DNA from: Pigoraptor vietnamica
Taxonomy: Eukaryota > Opisthokonta > Filasterea
Length of the DNA stretch: 14,010 nt
Direction: 5' to 3'
Assembly: GCA_943704525.1 (NCBI GenBank)
Contig: CALSCQ010001659.1
Coordinates: 1 to 14,010 of the forward strand
Position numbers and translations under genes: made by a program. Shown here one piece after another: positions 1-7,924 of this stretch. How positions within the stretch are numbered: position 1 is the stretch's first letter; each line of letters begins with the position of its first letter. The notes under the pieces are model-generated. The model did no database searches and was not told the DNA's origin. It was given only the letters and a program-made list of their open reading frames with translations.

Positions 1-51
1 CCCCCCCGCCTCCCTTCTTCCCCCCTCCCCCCTACCCCCTGCCCCCTGCAG

Positions 52-280
52 TCCTTCATTGCGCCGTCTGTCCCTGGCCTATTGGACGCACGGCTGTGAT
101 TTGAGCTATCCGACATCGCTAGGTCTAGTAACGGAAAGTTTTATTGCACGTGACGCATTGCGTCGAACTGACAACAAATTGCCGAGGAGGCGCTTTTGTG
201 TGCGACTGACGCTTTGTCTGCGTGCGCAGGCGTTCTTTGAGCAGTTCCCTGCGCTCGATGCCGCAATCGCGGTCGACTGA
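52..280 (+). CDS. possible 3'-terminal exon(s) of an upstream gene (weak, partial)
   Basis: Positions 1-51 are almost pure pyrimidine and end in CTGCAG, which looks like a polypyrimidine tract plus splice acceptor. Two readings of what follows are possible. From 52, one frame gives 15 codons (ending PGLLDARL) and stops at 97-99. Another frame stays open to a TGA at 278-280, and a second acceptor-like TGCGCAG precedes 230, so 230-280 could be a short last exon ending in FFEQFPALDAAIAVD. The two readings do not splice together in phase with the obvious donor at 123. I recognise no protein family. If real, this gene converges on the PGAP1 gene. Chance similarity to splice signals in a C-rich stretch cannot be excluded. 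Confidence 0.22.
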
Positions 281-374
281 AACGGCTGCCTCGGAGGGTG
301 TCACGTGCCACTCGATAGGCACCACTAAATGCAATTTTTCGTGTGAGGGAACTATGCGACCATATTCGGCTCTT

Positions 375-441
<67 letters not shown>

Positions 442-515
442 GGGGCTCGCAATGCTGTTTCAAGCGATCACTAGTCCCCCGTACGACAGATTGTGTATCT
501 CGTGCAAGGGCTATT
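281..515. other. 3' spacer between convergent gene ends
   Basis: This stretch lies beyond the PGAP1 stop codon (516-518, minus strand) and beyond the possible upstream + strand stop at 280. It should hold the PGAP1 3' UTR. I see no canonical AATAAA on the minus strand. Its main content is the (GT)31 tract. Open frames across it exist only because GT repeats contain no stop codon. Confidence 0.5.
378..439. repeat. (GT)31 microsatellite
   Basis: An uninterrupted run of 31 GT dinucleotides in the 3' flank of the minus-strand PGAP1 gene. On the PGAP1 sense strand it reads (CA)31. Alternating purine-pyrimidine tracts of this length are slippage-prone and can adopt Z-DNA; that is general knowledge, not something shown here. 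Confidence 0.98.
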
Positions 516-2215
516 TTATGCGATGCTACAGAGCAGGAGCGCCGCACACACGGCCGTTGCCACGTGCAGCAGGCGATACAATCGAACGGAGGCGTAAAGA
601 ACACCGACGGCGCAGACAGCGCCACACACGCGCGCGAACGTGCGCTGTCGCCGCTTTGATCTGTATCGAGGGTTCGATGGGGTTGAGCCATGCTATCAAT
701 AGCACTCTCCCCCCGCATGCGCACTTGGAAGAAGCAGACACGCGAGCACACAGCTTGTCAACACAAGAGTGCAAACAACGCTGCACAACAGCTGGAGCCC
801 TTAGTGCCCACGCAGCGCACCTTCCGAATCGATGGGCGACTGAGGGCCACAACAGCGCCCAGACGCACCCAACGAGCACAAACGAACACTCGGGCGAGAG
901 CACGTGCAGTGAAAGTGGCCGTGGCGGTGGCAGTGGCACTGAGCGATCAAAGAGTGCCTTTGCGAGGGCGGCAAAGTGCGCACTCGCGGGAAGCGCCGCA
1001 AGAAACGACACGCACACGACAGTCAATGACGCCATCTCCTATCGAGTGGGGGGCAGTGGGGACACGAGGGAGAGAGGAGGCGTAAGGACGCGGTTACAAC
1101 AATATTGGGAGAATAAACAGATAAATTAATGGCTCATAATTTAGGGGTTTCCAATTTGAGAGTCTGTGCTCGGCAGTGGAGAAGAATAACAAAGTTGGCA
1201 TTCTGCTGCACGCACCGTTCCATCGGTGTCCGACGTTACGCCCGCAGTCGCCGTCACCGCGACCCACGTGACCGCCACTGCAAAGGGGCCGTCCAGTTGC
1301 GCCACGGCAACGACGAGCGCCAACACCGCACAGAGTGCCCCGGGCATAGCACGCATCCACACGCGGCCGCGGGAGACTCCGAGAGCGGGCGAAGACGGTG
1401 AAGACACAGTCTTCGCACGCGGAACAACTCGCGCGACGAATCGGACCGTACGATTGGCGAATGCCAGGAGGGTCCTAACGGCCATTCGCACGACACACGC
1501 AACGCACGCACCAGCGACGCAGCCAAACAGCACGCCCTCCCACCCTCCCATGCCCTCACGGCACGCAAGACCCGCGTCGTCGGTGCGGGAAAAGGGTGTG
1601 CCGTTGTCCGCGCACATGACGGGCAGCGCATAAGCGAGGGCAAGAGAAGCGACAGCACCTACGGCAAGCGATTCGGCTGGAAGTGGAGCGCACGAGAGGG
1701 AGGGTTGAAGGACAGTATTGAGACACAACTCATTGAACAGACTATTGCGAGCACGTCCCAGCATATGCTTCGAGCGCGTGTGGTTTGTGAGAGGGAAACG
1801 CAACGCACGTTGCGCTCTCGTGGGGTCGGCTCTTACTGCTGTTGCAGCCACGAATGTGACGTACCCAAGAGTGCACCGCGCAAGGCGACGAGTGGGGAGG
1901 CAATGGCGGCGGCAGAGAGTGCGCCCGGTGCGAAGAAGCGCGCGATATGAACGGCCTGCGCACCGGCACTCCATTCGAGAGCGACCTGCGAGGTGAAACA
2001 AAGGAGTGATGTAAGACACGTCGCACACATACGCCTAGCACAGCACAGTTGGGAAGGGTGGCAGTGCAAGTAGCTGTAGCTGTGTGTAAATGTGAGGGAA
2101 TGACACACCTCGTATGCACACTTCGGATCCGAAATGACGTCGAGTGCGATGACATGGGAAGCTGCAAACAATGTCCAAAGTAAGAAAACCACACGCACGC
2201 ACACACACACGCACG

Positions 2216-2286
<71 letters not shown>

Positions 2287-2773
2287 CAAAACATGAGCCT
2301 TCTACCCACCCGGATCGTCGCTGTACGTCGCGGAGTCGAAGAACTGCAGCTTGAAAGACAAAAACCCGTCCGCGCCCCCTCGGTGGTGCCTTTCTTCACC
2401 CGACCACAGCGAGCGCTGTACAGCCACAGGCCTCCATTGCGCTGCGAATCGAGGGGGGTAAGTGAAGGTAAGTGAAGGAGCGAGTGTGTGAGGGAGGGCA
2501 CTGGTCGTCACTGCACTACAGAGACGTGTGAATTAGTGGGTACTCACCGCGACACCCGTCGAGTGGGCGAATGTGCGCCAAGAGCACCTGCCACCGGCGC
2601 GTAACACCCGGGATCGTAACGCGTGTAACAAAGAGACGGCCGCGCGGAAGAAGAAGGGGACCTGCGCCAGCGACGAGCCACAGCTGAGAAATCGCGCAAA
2701 CTGTCATGCATCCATTACGCCTACAACACGCCTCCATTCACTACGGCGTCGTACATGTGCGGAGATTTAACCC

Positions 2774-2847
<74 letters not shown>

Positions 2848-5452
2848 CGCACGCACGCACACTTCTCCCCATGCCCACCTGACTCTGTTGGCGACAGTTC
2901 CACCGTTCCTTGCGCACCCGCCTGCACTGCGACCCAGTTGTGCTCGCCCGCCTTACGCTCCGGAAGTGAGATCGAGACGCCCATCACGCCACGCTGCGCA
3001 CGGCACTCGCGCTCAAACGGTGCGAGTTGCGCGAGTGCGTCCGGACCAGCGACGACAAGCCCCGCGAACGACGTCAGCGCGTCCATTGCAGTGACTCGGT
3101 GTTCGGCCGGTCCCAAGGGCGACGGGACGAGAACCGCATGTCCGCTCGCGATATCCTCGTCAAAATAAGGCGCAATGAAAGAGGCGTTCGGCGTCTCTGT
3201 GCTCGGCGTCTCTGCGCCGCGTACGCACACAACACTCAGACCGAGCGCATCGCCGTCGTCGCGGAGTTTAGATAGCGCCGGCGGTTCCGCAAAAGAGCCT
3301 AGCAGAGCGACTGAAGAGTGGCCGGCGACAAGCGCCTCGCTCAGTGGGAGAAAGACGCGAGCGCGCGAGGGGATCGAGCTGGCGATGTCGATATCGGCGA
3401 GGGGTGCGATGGTGTGGGTGTGCACGAGGGGTGTCGCGCTGCGTCGCCACTGTGGAATTTCGACTGTGCGTGGACGATAACAACAATAATGAATGACACG
3501 CGCGCGTGTCCATCGAAGCGCAAATTAACACGTCAGTAGAGGGCGCCGCTTCCCTCCTCTCATGCAAGCGCACACACGGACATCAGTCCCATGCAACACG
3601 CAGAGTGCACGCAAGTAACAAGCGAACAAATTCTCAGGAAAATAACCAAGCGAGATAGCATTCCCACCCGCAAACGTTCGCGCCACTTCGCGGACGACAT
3701 CGCCGCGGCTCGCGGGGCTGTGGAGAGCGGTGCTGCGCGCAACGTGTGCGAGGGCGAGAGCAAGAGAGAGGACGAGCTGGTTGCACCATACGGCGCAGTT
3801 GTGGTCGGCGTCTGCCCACACCCCCGGAAGTGCGGCGCTCGCCACAGACAGCGCGCAGCCGGGATATCCCTCCGCTGCGGCACAGTAACAGCGCAGCATG
3901 AGCAACGACGTAAAAAAGTGAGCTGTTACGACAATATCCGGCAAACGATGCACCAACGGCAGCGACTGGCACTGCGACCCATGGGACGACTGCACACGCA
4001 CAATAGCCATGCGAGCGCCCTCTGGAGGGGTGCGGGTGGGAAATGGCCCCTCCGCACACGCCCGAAATCGCCGTTGAGTCTCCCCGAATCAGTCCGTCGT
4101 TGAAGCCGCCAGAAATGGACAGCAGGGGCGGAAGGTCCTCAGTCTCACCCTGAGTAACAGCGACGCGTTACAAAAGGAGGAGGAACCAGACATCTCACAC
4201 GGGCACACCCACCTCCGTCGCTTCGATGGCGCGATAAACGGCATCCATTCGTGCGTCCACAAGCGCAGGGGGAAACGCGTGCGGGGTCGAGACAGTTGCG
4301 ACGAAGAGCACATCAGCAGCACGCACAGCCCCTGAGAGCAAGAAAGTGATCAATAGGGCATTGCATGAGACAGAACCGGCTGAGAGAGAATGGCACGAAG
4401 GACCCTCACCCGTGGCCATGGCGAGACGTGCGACAACGCCGCCCATCGAGTGGCCGACAAGCACGACCCTTCCCACTGCACCCGCTCCACGCGACGCATA
4501 GTACGCGCGGATCGCACGCACGCAGCCGCCCACGTGCACAGCCTGACGCTCGAGCGTGGCGCCGCTCAGGCCGGAGAGCTCGTCGCCAAAGTCCGCTGTC
4601 GTTTATCACGCAGATGGGAACGTTGATCAACAAAGCACAGCCTCTGAGTCGCATGCATGAATCGTGTGTGCGTGTAAGTGCGTGTGTGTGTGTGTAAGTG
4701 CCGACGCACCCGCAAAGACGTCCAGAAGGGACTCGCGCAAGAGGCGGGCGTCGGTGAGGCGGCGCAGGACACCGCCCAGAGAACGCGCCTGCCTGGCACG
4801 TGACGGCGAGTGCTTAGCGTGATTGAAAAAGGCAGAGTGACAGAGGCGGAGTGGGCCCCTCTGCGACCGATCGGCAATCTCACTCACTTGTAGCTGCCTG
4901 CATTGCCCGGGATGAAGAGGACGGGGTGACGCAGCGCGCGCTTGGCGGGTCGGAACTGAGACGGCATCACATCGTGAGATCGACAACGACGACGCTTCCA
5001 GACGGCATTAGAGCAAGTGTATGAGTCCAAGACAAACAACGGCCGCTCCGTTGGCCCACCTCGGATCCGCCGTCAACGTAGTGGTACAGGCCATATTCTC
5101 TCACAGGCGCAACGGGCAGTGGGATGTACTGGGCATGGAAGGACATGAAGCAATCAACAAACGCGTCAGAGGGAATTGGCGCGCCAATCAGGGCATAGGG
5201 AAATGCAGTGCAACTTAGTGACAGAGTGTGCGCTGTAACAGGATATCGCAATCAGCGCACACGAAACCACGAGGAATTGAAGCGTCATCAGGGCCACAAG
5301 AGGACTGCGCACGAGCCAATACGCACGGCCGGGTGCATGTAGGTCATGAAACAGCGGTTTTCGGGAGACTCGCGCACGGCAGCAAAGATGGCCCACGCGA
5401 GGGCCGCACAAAATACTACGGCCACCGCATTCCACAGGCGCGCGTGTGCCAT
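516..5452 (-). CDS. PGAP1: GPI inositol-deacylase (PGAP1/Bst1 family), 16 exons
   Basis: PGAP1 is an ER membrane serine hydrolase that removes the acyl chain from the inositol of GPI anchors so that anchored proteins can leave the ER. Exons, 5' to 3' on the minus strand: 5452-5313, 5213-5060, 4955-4888, 4792-4710, 4595-4410, 4331-4213, 4149-4002, 3874-3611, 3463-2879, 2700-2548, 2441-2310, 2161-2109, 1985-1865, 1676-1216, 1038-821, 660-516. They sum to 3030 nt (1009 aa; animal PGAP1 is about 920). An N-terminal membrane anchor (residues 6-26) is followed by family signatures CFMTYM (34-39), PVLFIPGNAGSYKQ (109-122), nucleophile motif VGHSMGG (Ser198), STPHAFPP (225-232) and a DHNCAVWCNQLV element with probable catalytic His324. 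The last four exons encode seven or eight hydrophobic segments, as in the family. The ATG has G at -3 and +4. Junctions 1, 7 and 8 are less certain; the others keep phase and have good splice signals. Exon 16 ends in TAA after a final hydrophobic helix. Confidence 0.9.
2191..2282. repeat. compound (CA)n-(CT)n microsatellite inside PGAP1 intron 11
   Basis: A CA-rich tract with some GC interruptions (2191-2246) passes directly into an uninterrupted CT run (2246-2282). It fills about 92 of the 148 nt of the intron (2162-2309), leaving under 30 nt at each end for donor, branch site and acceptor. In the transcript it reads (GA)n followed by (GU)n. Confidence 0.95.
2776..2862. repeat. (CA)n microsatellite inside PGAP1 intron 9
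   Basis: A pure CA run (2776-2840) is followed by an imperfect CA/CG tail to 2862. It lies in the 178-nt intron 2701-2878 of the minus-strand PGAP1 gene, close to the donor side, and the transcript reads (GU)n. Confidence 0.97.
4667..4700. repeat. short imperfect GT tract in PGAP1 intron 4
   Basis: A short GTGTGTGCGTGTAAGTG-like stretch within the 114-nt intron 4596-4709. It is much shorter than the other microsatellites and begins about 10 nt from the exon 4 donor. Confidence 0.7.
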
Positions 5453-5783
5453 GGCACAGCCACACGCACGGACGCGGCGATAAATGCGTCTCGGCTTTCA
5501 GACTCTCTGAAAAACGTAAAAAAAAGTACAGTAACAGGGGAGTAACACCATCTCTTGTTACCCATTCCGAGATCTCGGCAGATTGTTGGGAGTTGACTCT
5601 GCGGATAATCCGGCCTCACGTGGGTGGTCCCATCAGGCGCACACTCGCTGTTGCGTGCTCCATCTCTCCCTTTCGTTGTGTCTCCGTTCTCGCGAAATAC
5701 ACGGCACGAGAGGCATAAGGAAGGTGTCGTGCAGAGCGCATACACGCGTGCGTTGTCGTTTTCGAAGGCAATAGTGATCCAAG
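5453..5783. promoter_or_regulatory. bidirectional promoter region between PGAP1 (-) and ATP synthase delta (+)
   Basis: Only 331 nt separate the two start codons, so both promoters and both 5' UTRs must fit here or overlap. There is no clear TATA box. Four symmetric sites sit within 81 nt: GTAACA-8nt-TGTTAC at 5542-5561 (with another GTAACA at 5531), the 12-nt perfect palindrome CCGAGATCTCGG at 5567-5578, CGGATAATCCG at 5602-5612 and CACGTG at 5617-5622. A TCTCGCGA at 5688-5695 resembles the core of a motif known from mammalian bidirectional promoters; relevance here is only inferred. An A-rich stretch lies near 5513-5526. Confidence 0.7.
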
Positions 5784-7149
5784 ATGGCGTTGTTCGCACG
5801 CGCGCTTCCCGCGGCCCTCCGCACGCCCGCCCTCGTGCCGCGTCGTGGCATGGCTGACGCCGCCACCGCCGGCAAGGTCGTCCTCACGTTCGCGTCGCCG
5901 ATTGGGGTGGGCAGCGGCGCGGATTCGCTTGGGGATTGATGTTCTCTGTTGCAAGATAATATTGTGTTTGCCGCTGTTGGTAATAGAGGCGTTGCGTGTT
6001 CCCTCGTTCTCTCTACTGCATGTGTGTGAAGCTGCTCCTCTGTGCTTGTCTTTGTTGTGGTATTCGTCGTTTACTCCGCTGAGTGGCTGTAATTGCGATG
6101 TCCGCCCGTGGCCTTTCTTTCGTCGTGTGAATAATTACGCCTGTTTTTTTTTTTGCGTTTGTTGAGACGTCATCTTTCGTTGGTTGTTGTCGCTTTGTCA
6201 CTGTCCCGTGCCGCTGTCCCGTGCCGCTGCAGAGCACGTGACGTTGCTGCCGTCTTTTGTGTTCTGAATGATGAGAGAGGGTGGAAGTCTCTGCGTGCGG
6301 TTTTTGTACGTTGTCATGCGTCATGCAAGTACGTGTGCAACGCCAAGGCCATCGCAATTTTTTTAAGAAGCTCGTCTTTTCTCCGCATCTCACTTGTTTT
6401 TCTTTGTTGCTCAATGCTCCCTCTCCCTTCCCTTTAGGCCCTCTTCGCTGCCAAGCCCGTGCAGCAGGTGAACGTTCCCGCGACGGGCGGTGACATGGGC
6501 ATTCTCAGCGACCACGTGCCCACCATCGCCGTGCTTCGGCCGGGCGTCGTCACGGTCTCGGAGGGCGACAAGGAGTCCAAGTTCTTTGGTGCGTGCGTCG
6601 CCTCTGTCTCAACGTGTGTGCGCAATACTTTTGATTCAATTGCATCGAGTGAATGCGAGGTCATTGTTGCGTGATTGTGTGCCGCTTGGGGCTGCGTGTG
6701 CGGTGCTCGAAGGGTCCGTGCGTGTCTGAGTGCTCACACGTGTGTCTGTGTGCTCACACGTGCTTGCTTTGGATGGGCGCAGTGAGCAGCGGCACCGTGA
6801 CGGTCAACGCTGATTCGACGGTTCAGATTCTCGCGGAGGAGGCCGTCCCTCTCGACCAGCTGGATGCCCAGGTGCATTTTCCCGAATTGCTGCTGTCACA
6901 TTGTCGTTTGCGCACGCATGCGTCACTCGTGTTAAGTGTGCGTGCGAGCAAGGCGTGCGTGCTTTACGTTCATTTGTTGCTGGCAATAAGCTCAATGTCA
7001 CGCTTTCGCTTACTCGAGCGCAGGCTGCCCGGCGAGGCCTCGACTCGTTCAACTCGCAGGTGCTCTCCGCGCGCGACGACCTTGCGCGTGCCCAGGCTGA
7101 GATTGGCGTGGAAGTGCACCGCGCCATGTGCTATGCGCTCGGCGTTTAA
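5784..7149 (+). CDS. ATP5F1D: mitochondrial F1F0 ATP synthase subunit delta (bacterial epsilon homologue), 4 exons
   Basis: This subunit is part of the central rotor stalk of the mitochondrial ATP synthase, coupling the c-ring to gamma. Exons: 5784-5906, 6438-6588, 6783-6871, 7024-7149; the spliced frame is 489 nt, 162 aa, the usual family length. The first 24 residues are Arg-rich and free of acidic residues, ending PRRGMA, as expected for a mitochondrial presequence. Then come the beta-sandwich motifs KVVLTFASP, QVNVPATGGDMGILSDHVPT and VLRPGVVTV, followed by KFFVSSGTVTVNADSTVQIL and AEEAVPLDQLD, all strongly diagnostic. The C-terminal exon encodes the two-helix domain, which looks rather diverged and ends CYALGV. 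Introns are 531, 194 and 152 nt with donors GTGGGC, GTGCGT and GTGCAT. The ATG has A at -3 and G at +4. It shares its promoter region with the divergent PGAP1 gene. Confidence 0.95.
5907..6437 (+). other. long T/GT-rich first intron of the ATP synthase delta gene
   Basis: At 531 nt this is the longest intron in the window. Its sense strand is rich in T and GT, unlike the GC-rich exons around it, and it ends in a CCCTTCCCTTTAG acceptor. It contains a two-copy 13-nt tandem repeat (CTGTCCCGTGCCG, about 6201-6226), a CACGTG at 6235-6240 and T runs near 6144-6154 and 6358-6364. An ATGATGA at about 6267 looks like a snoRNA C box, but I found no matching D box, so no RNA gene is called. Confidence 0.85.
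6730..6762. repeat. duplicated GTGCTCACACGTG in ATP synthase delta intron 2
   Basis: The 13-nt word GTGCTCACACGTG occurs at 6730-6742 and again at 6750-6762, 20 nt apart, near the 3' end of the 194-nt second intron. Each copy contains CACGTG. Confidence 0.85.
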
Positions 7150-7579
7150 AGGGCGAATCGGTGTCTTTCGCGCTCGCATCTTCCATTTGTCAAAATTTTC
7201 TCCTTTTCTTTCTTTGCGCCGTTTTGCCGCGCCCGCATTTCCATTTTTCGCAGCGTGATTTCTTCATGTGTGTATGTCTTTGTTTGTGAGTCGTTGATGC
7301 GCTGGTGCGAATCTTCGGCTTAAGGCGGACGGAGAGTTGCTGCTTACGTCTGCATATCGCCCCCGCTGAGTGGGCAAGGGCGATTGCGCTCTGGCGTTTG
7401 GGATTAGATGTGGTGTGCGTCTGTGTGTGTATGGGGAGCCGCCCGCGGTAACGCCCGGGCGATGGAACTGAAGTAAACGAAGTAGTGCCCTGGCCAGTGC
7501 GACATTGTGAGGTTGACGCAAGTGACTACATATTTGACGACCTGGAGACCGAATTCGTGGCTTTGCTGTCAGAGTCGGG
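7150..7579. other. spacer / 3' flank of ATP synthase delta
   Basis: No convincing exon was found. The first 100 nt are T-rich and probably 3' UTR; no AATAAA is present. A short hairpin, ATCGCCC-15nt-GGGCGAT, lies at 7356-7384. Open frames here lack coding features or overlap GT repeats. Confidence 0.5.
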
Positions 7580-7710
7580 GTGTGTGTGTATGTGCGCGCG
7601 CTTGTGTATGTGTGTGTGTATGTATTGTGTGTGTGCATGTGTGTGCATGTGTGTGTGTGTGTGTGTGTATGTGCTTGCTTGAGTGAGTGAGTGTGGTGCG
7701 TATGTGTGTG
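7580..7710. repeat. degenerate GT/TATG-rich low-complexity stretch
   Basis: About 130 nt of imperfect GT repeat with TGTA, TGCA and GAGT interruptions; the longest pure TG run is about 20 nt (7648-7668). It lies 215 to 345 nt upstream of the lipase start. The interruptions suggest an older, decayed microsatellite compared with the pure CA/GT runs elsewhere. Confidence 0.9.
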
Positions 7711-7924
7711 AGCCTCCTGACGTGGACATCCGTGTCCAGACACGGACAACGTGACGCGGCGTCATCGATTTTCTGCCCCAACCACCGGCGCCGTCACGCT
7801 TGCCCATATAAACACGCCGTGTGTGCGTTGGCATACACTCGCGAGCGACAAACGCTTCTCAGAGACGCACCATTATGTGACTTCAGACACTGTTGTACGT
7901 GTGAGCACTCGTCAGCCAGCAGGG
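7711..7924 (+). promoter_or_regulatory. putative promoter and 5' UTR of the lipase gene
   Basis: A TATA-like CCATATAAACA lies at 7804-7813, about 112 nt upstream of the chosen ATG. Upstream of it are two palindromes: TCCGTGTC-CA-GACACGGA (7729-7746, arms perfect) and TGACG-CGG-CGTCA (7752-7764), whose TGACG half-sites resemble those bound by bZIP factors. The arrangement of symmetric sites followed by a TATA-like box 40 to 75 nt downstream looks like a core promoter, but no transcript start is known. Confidence 0.5.

Noticed and set aside
107-119. TATCCGACATCGC shared between about 107-119 and about 12026-12038 with partly similar flanks
   Set aside because: A 13-nt match between two places in 14 kb is near chance expectation, and the flanking similarity is short.
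380-1129. Long + strand open frame beginning in the GT repeat
   Set aside because: It opens only because GT repeats contain no stop, and it lies antisense to the last PGAP1 exons, whose spliced reading has clear family character.
1141-1215. Reading PGAP1 exon 14 through to the TAA at 1141-1143 as the protein end
   Set aside because: A GTGCGT donor at 1215 and a strongly pyrimidine-rich acceptor at 1039 join in phase to two more exons with membrane segments typical of the PGAP1 C-terminus; the read-through tail is polar and uncharacteristic.
3525-3610. Continuing PGAP1 exon 8 to the stop in its open frame
   Set aside because: The next exon (3463-2879) is long, open and phase-compatible with a donor at 3610; the exact donor is uncertain because alternatives exist near 3574.
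6265-6275. ATGATGA resembling a C/D snoRNA C box in ATP synthase delta intron 1
   Set aside because: The only nearby CTGA lies just before it, in the wrong order, and no terminal stem is visible.
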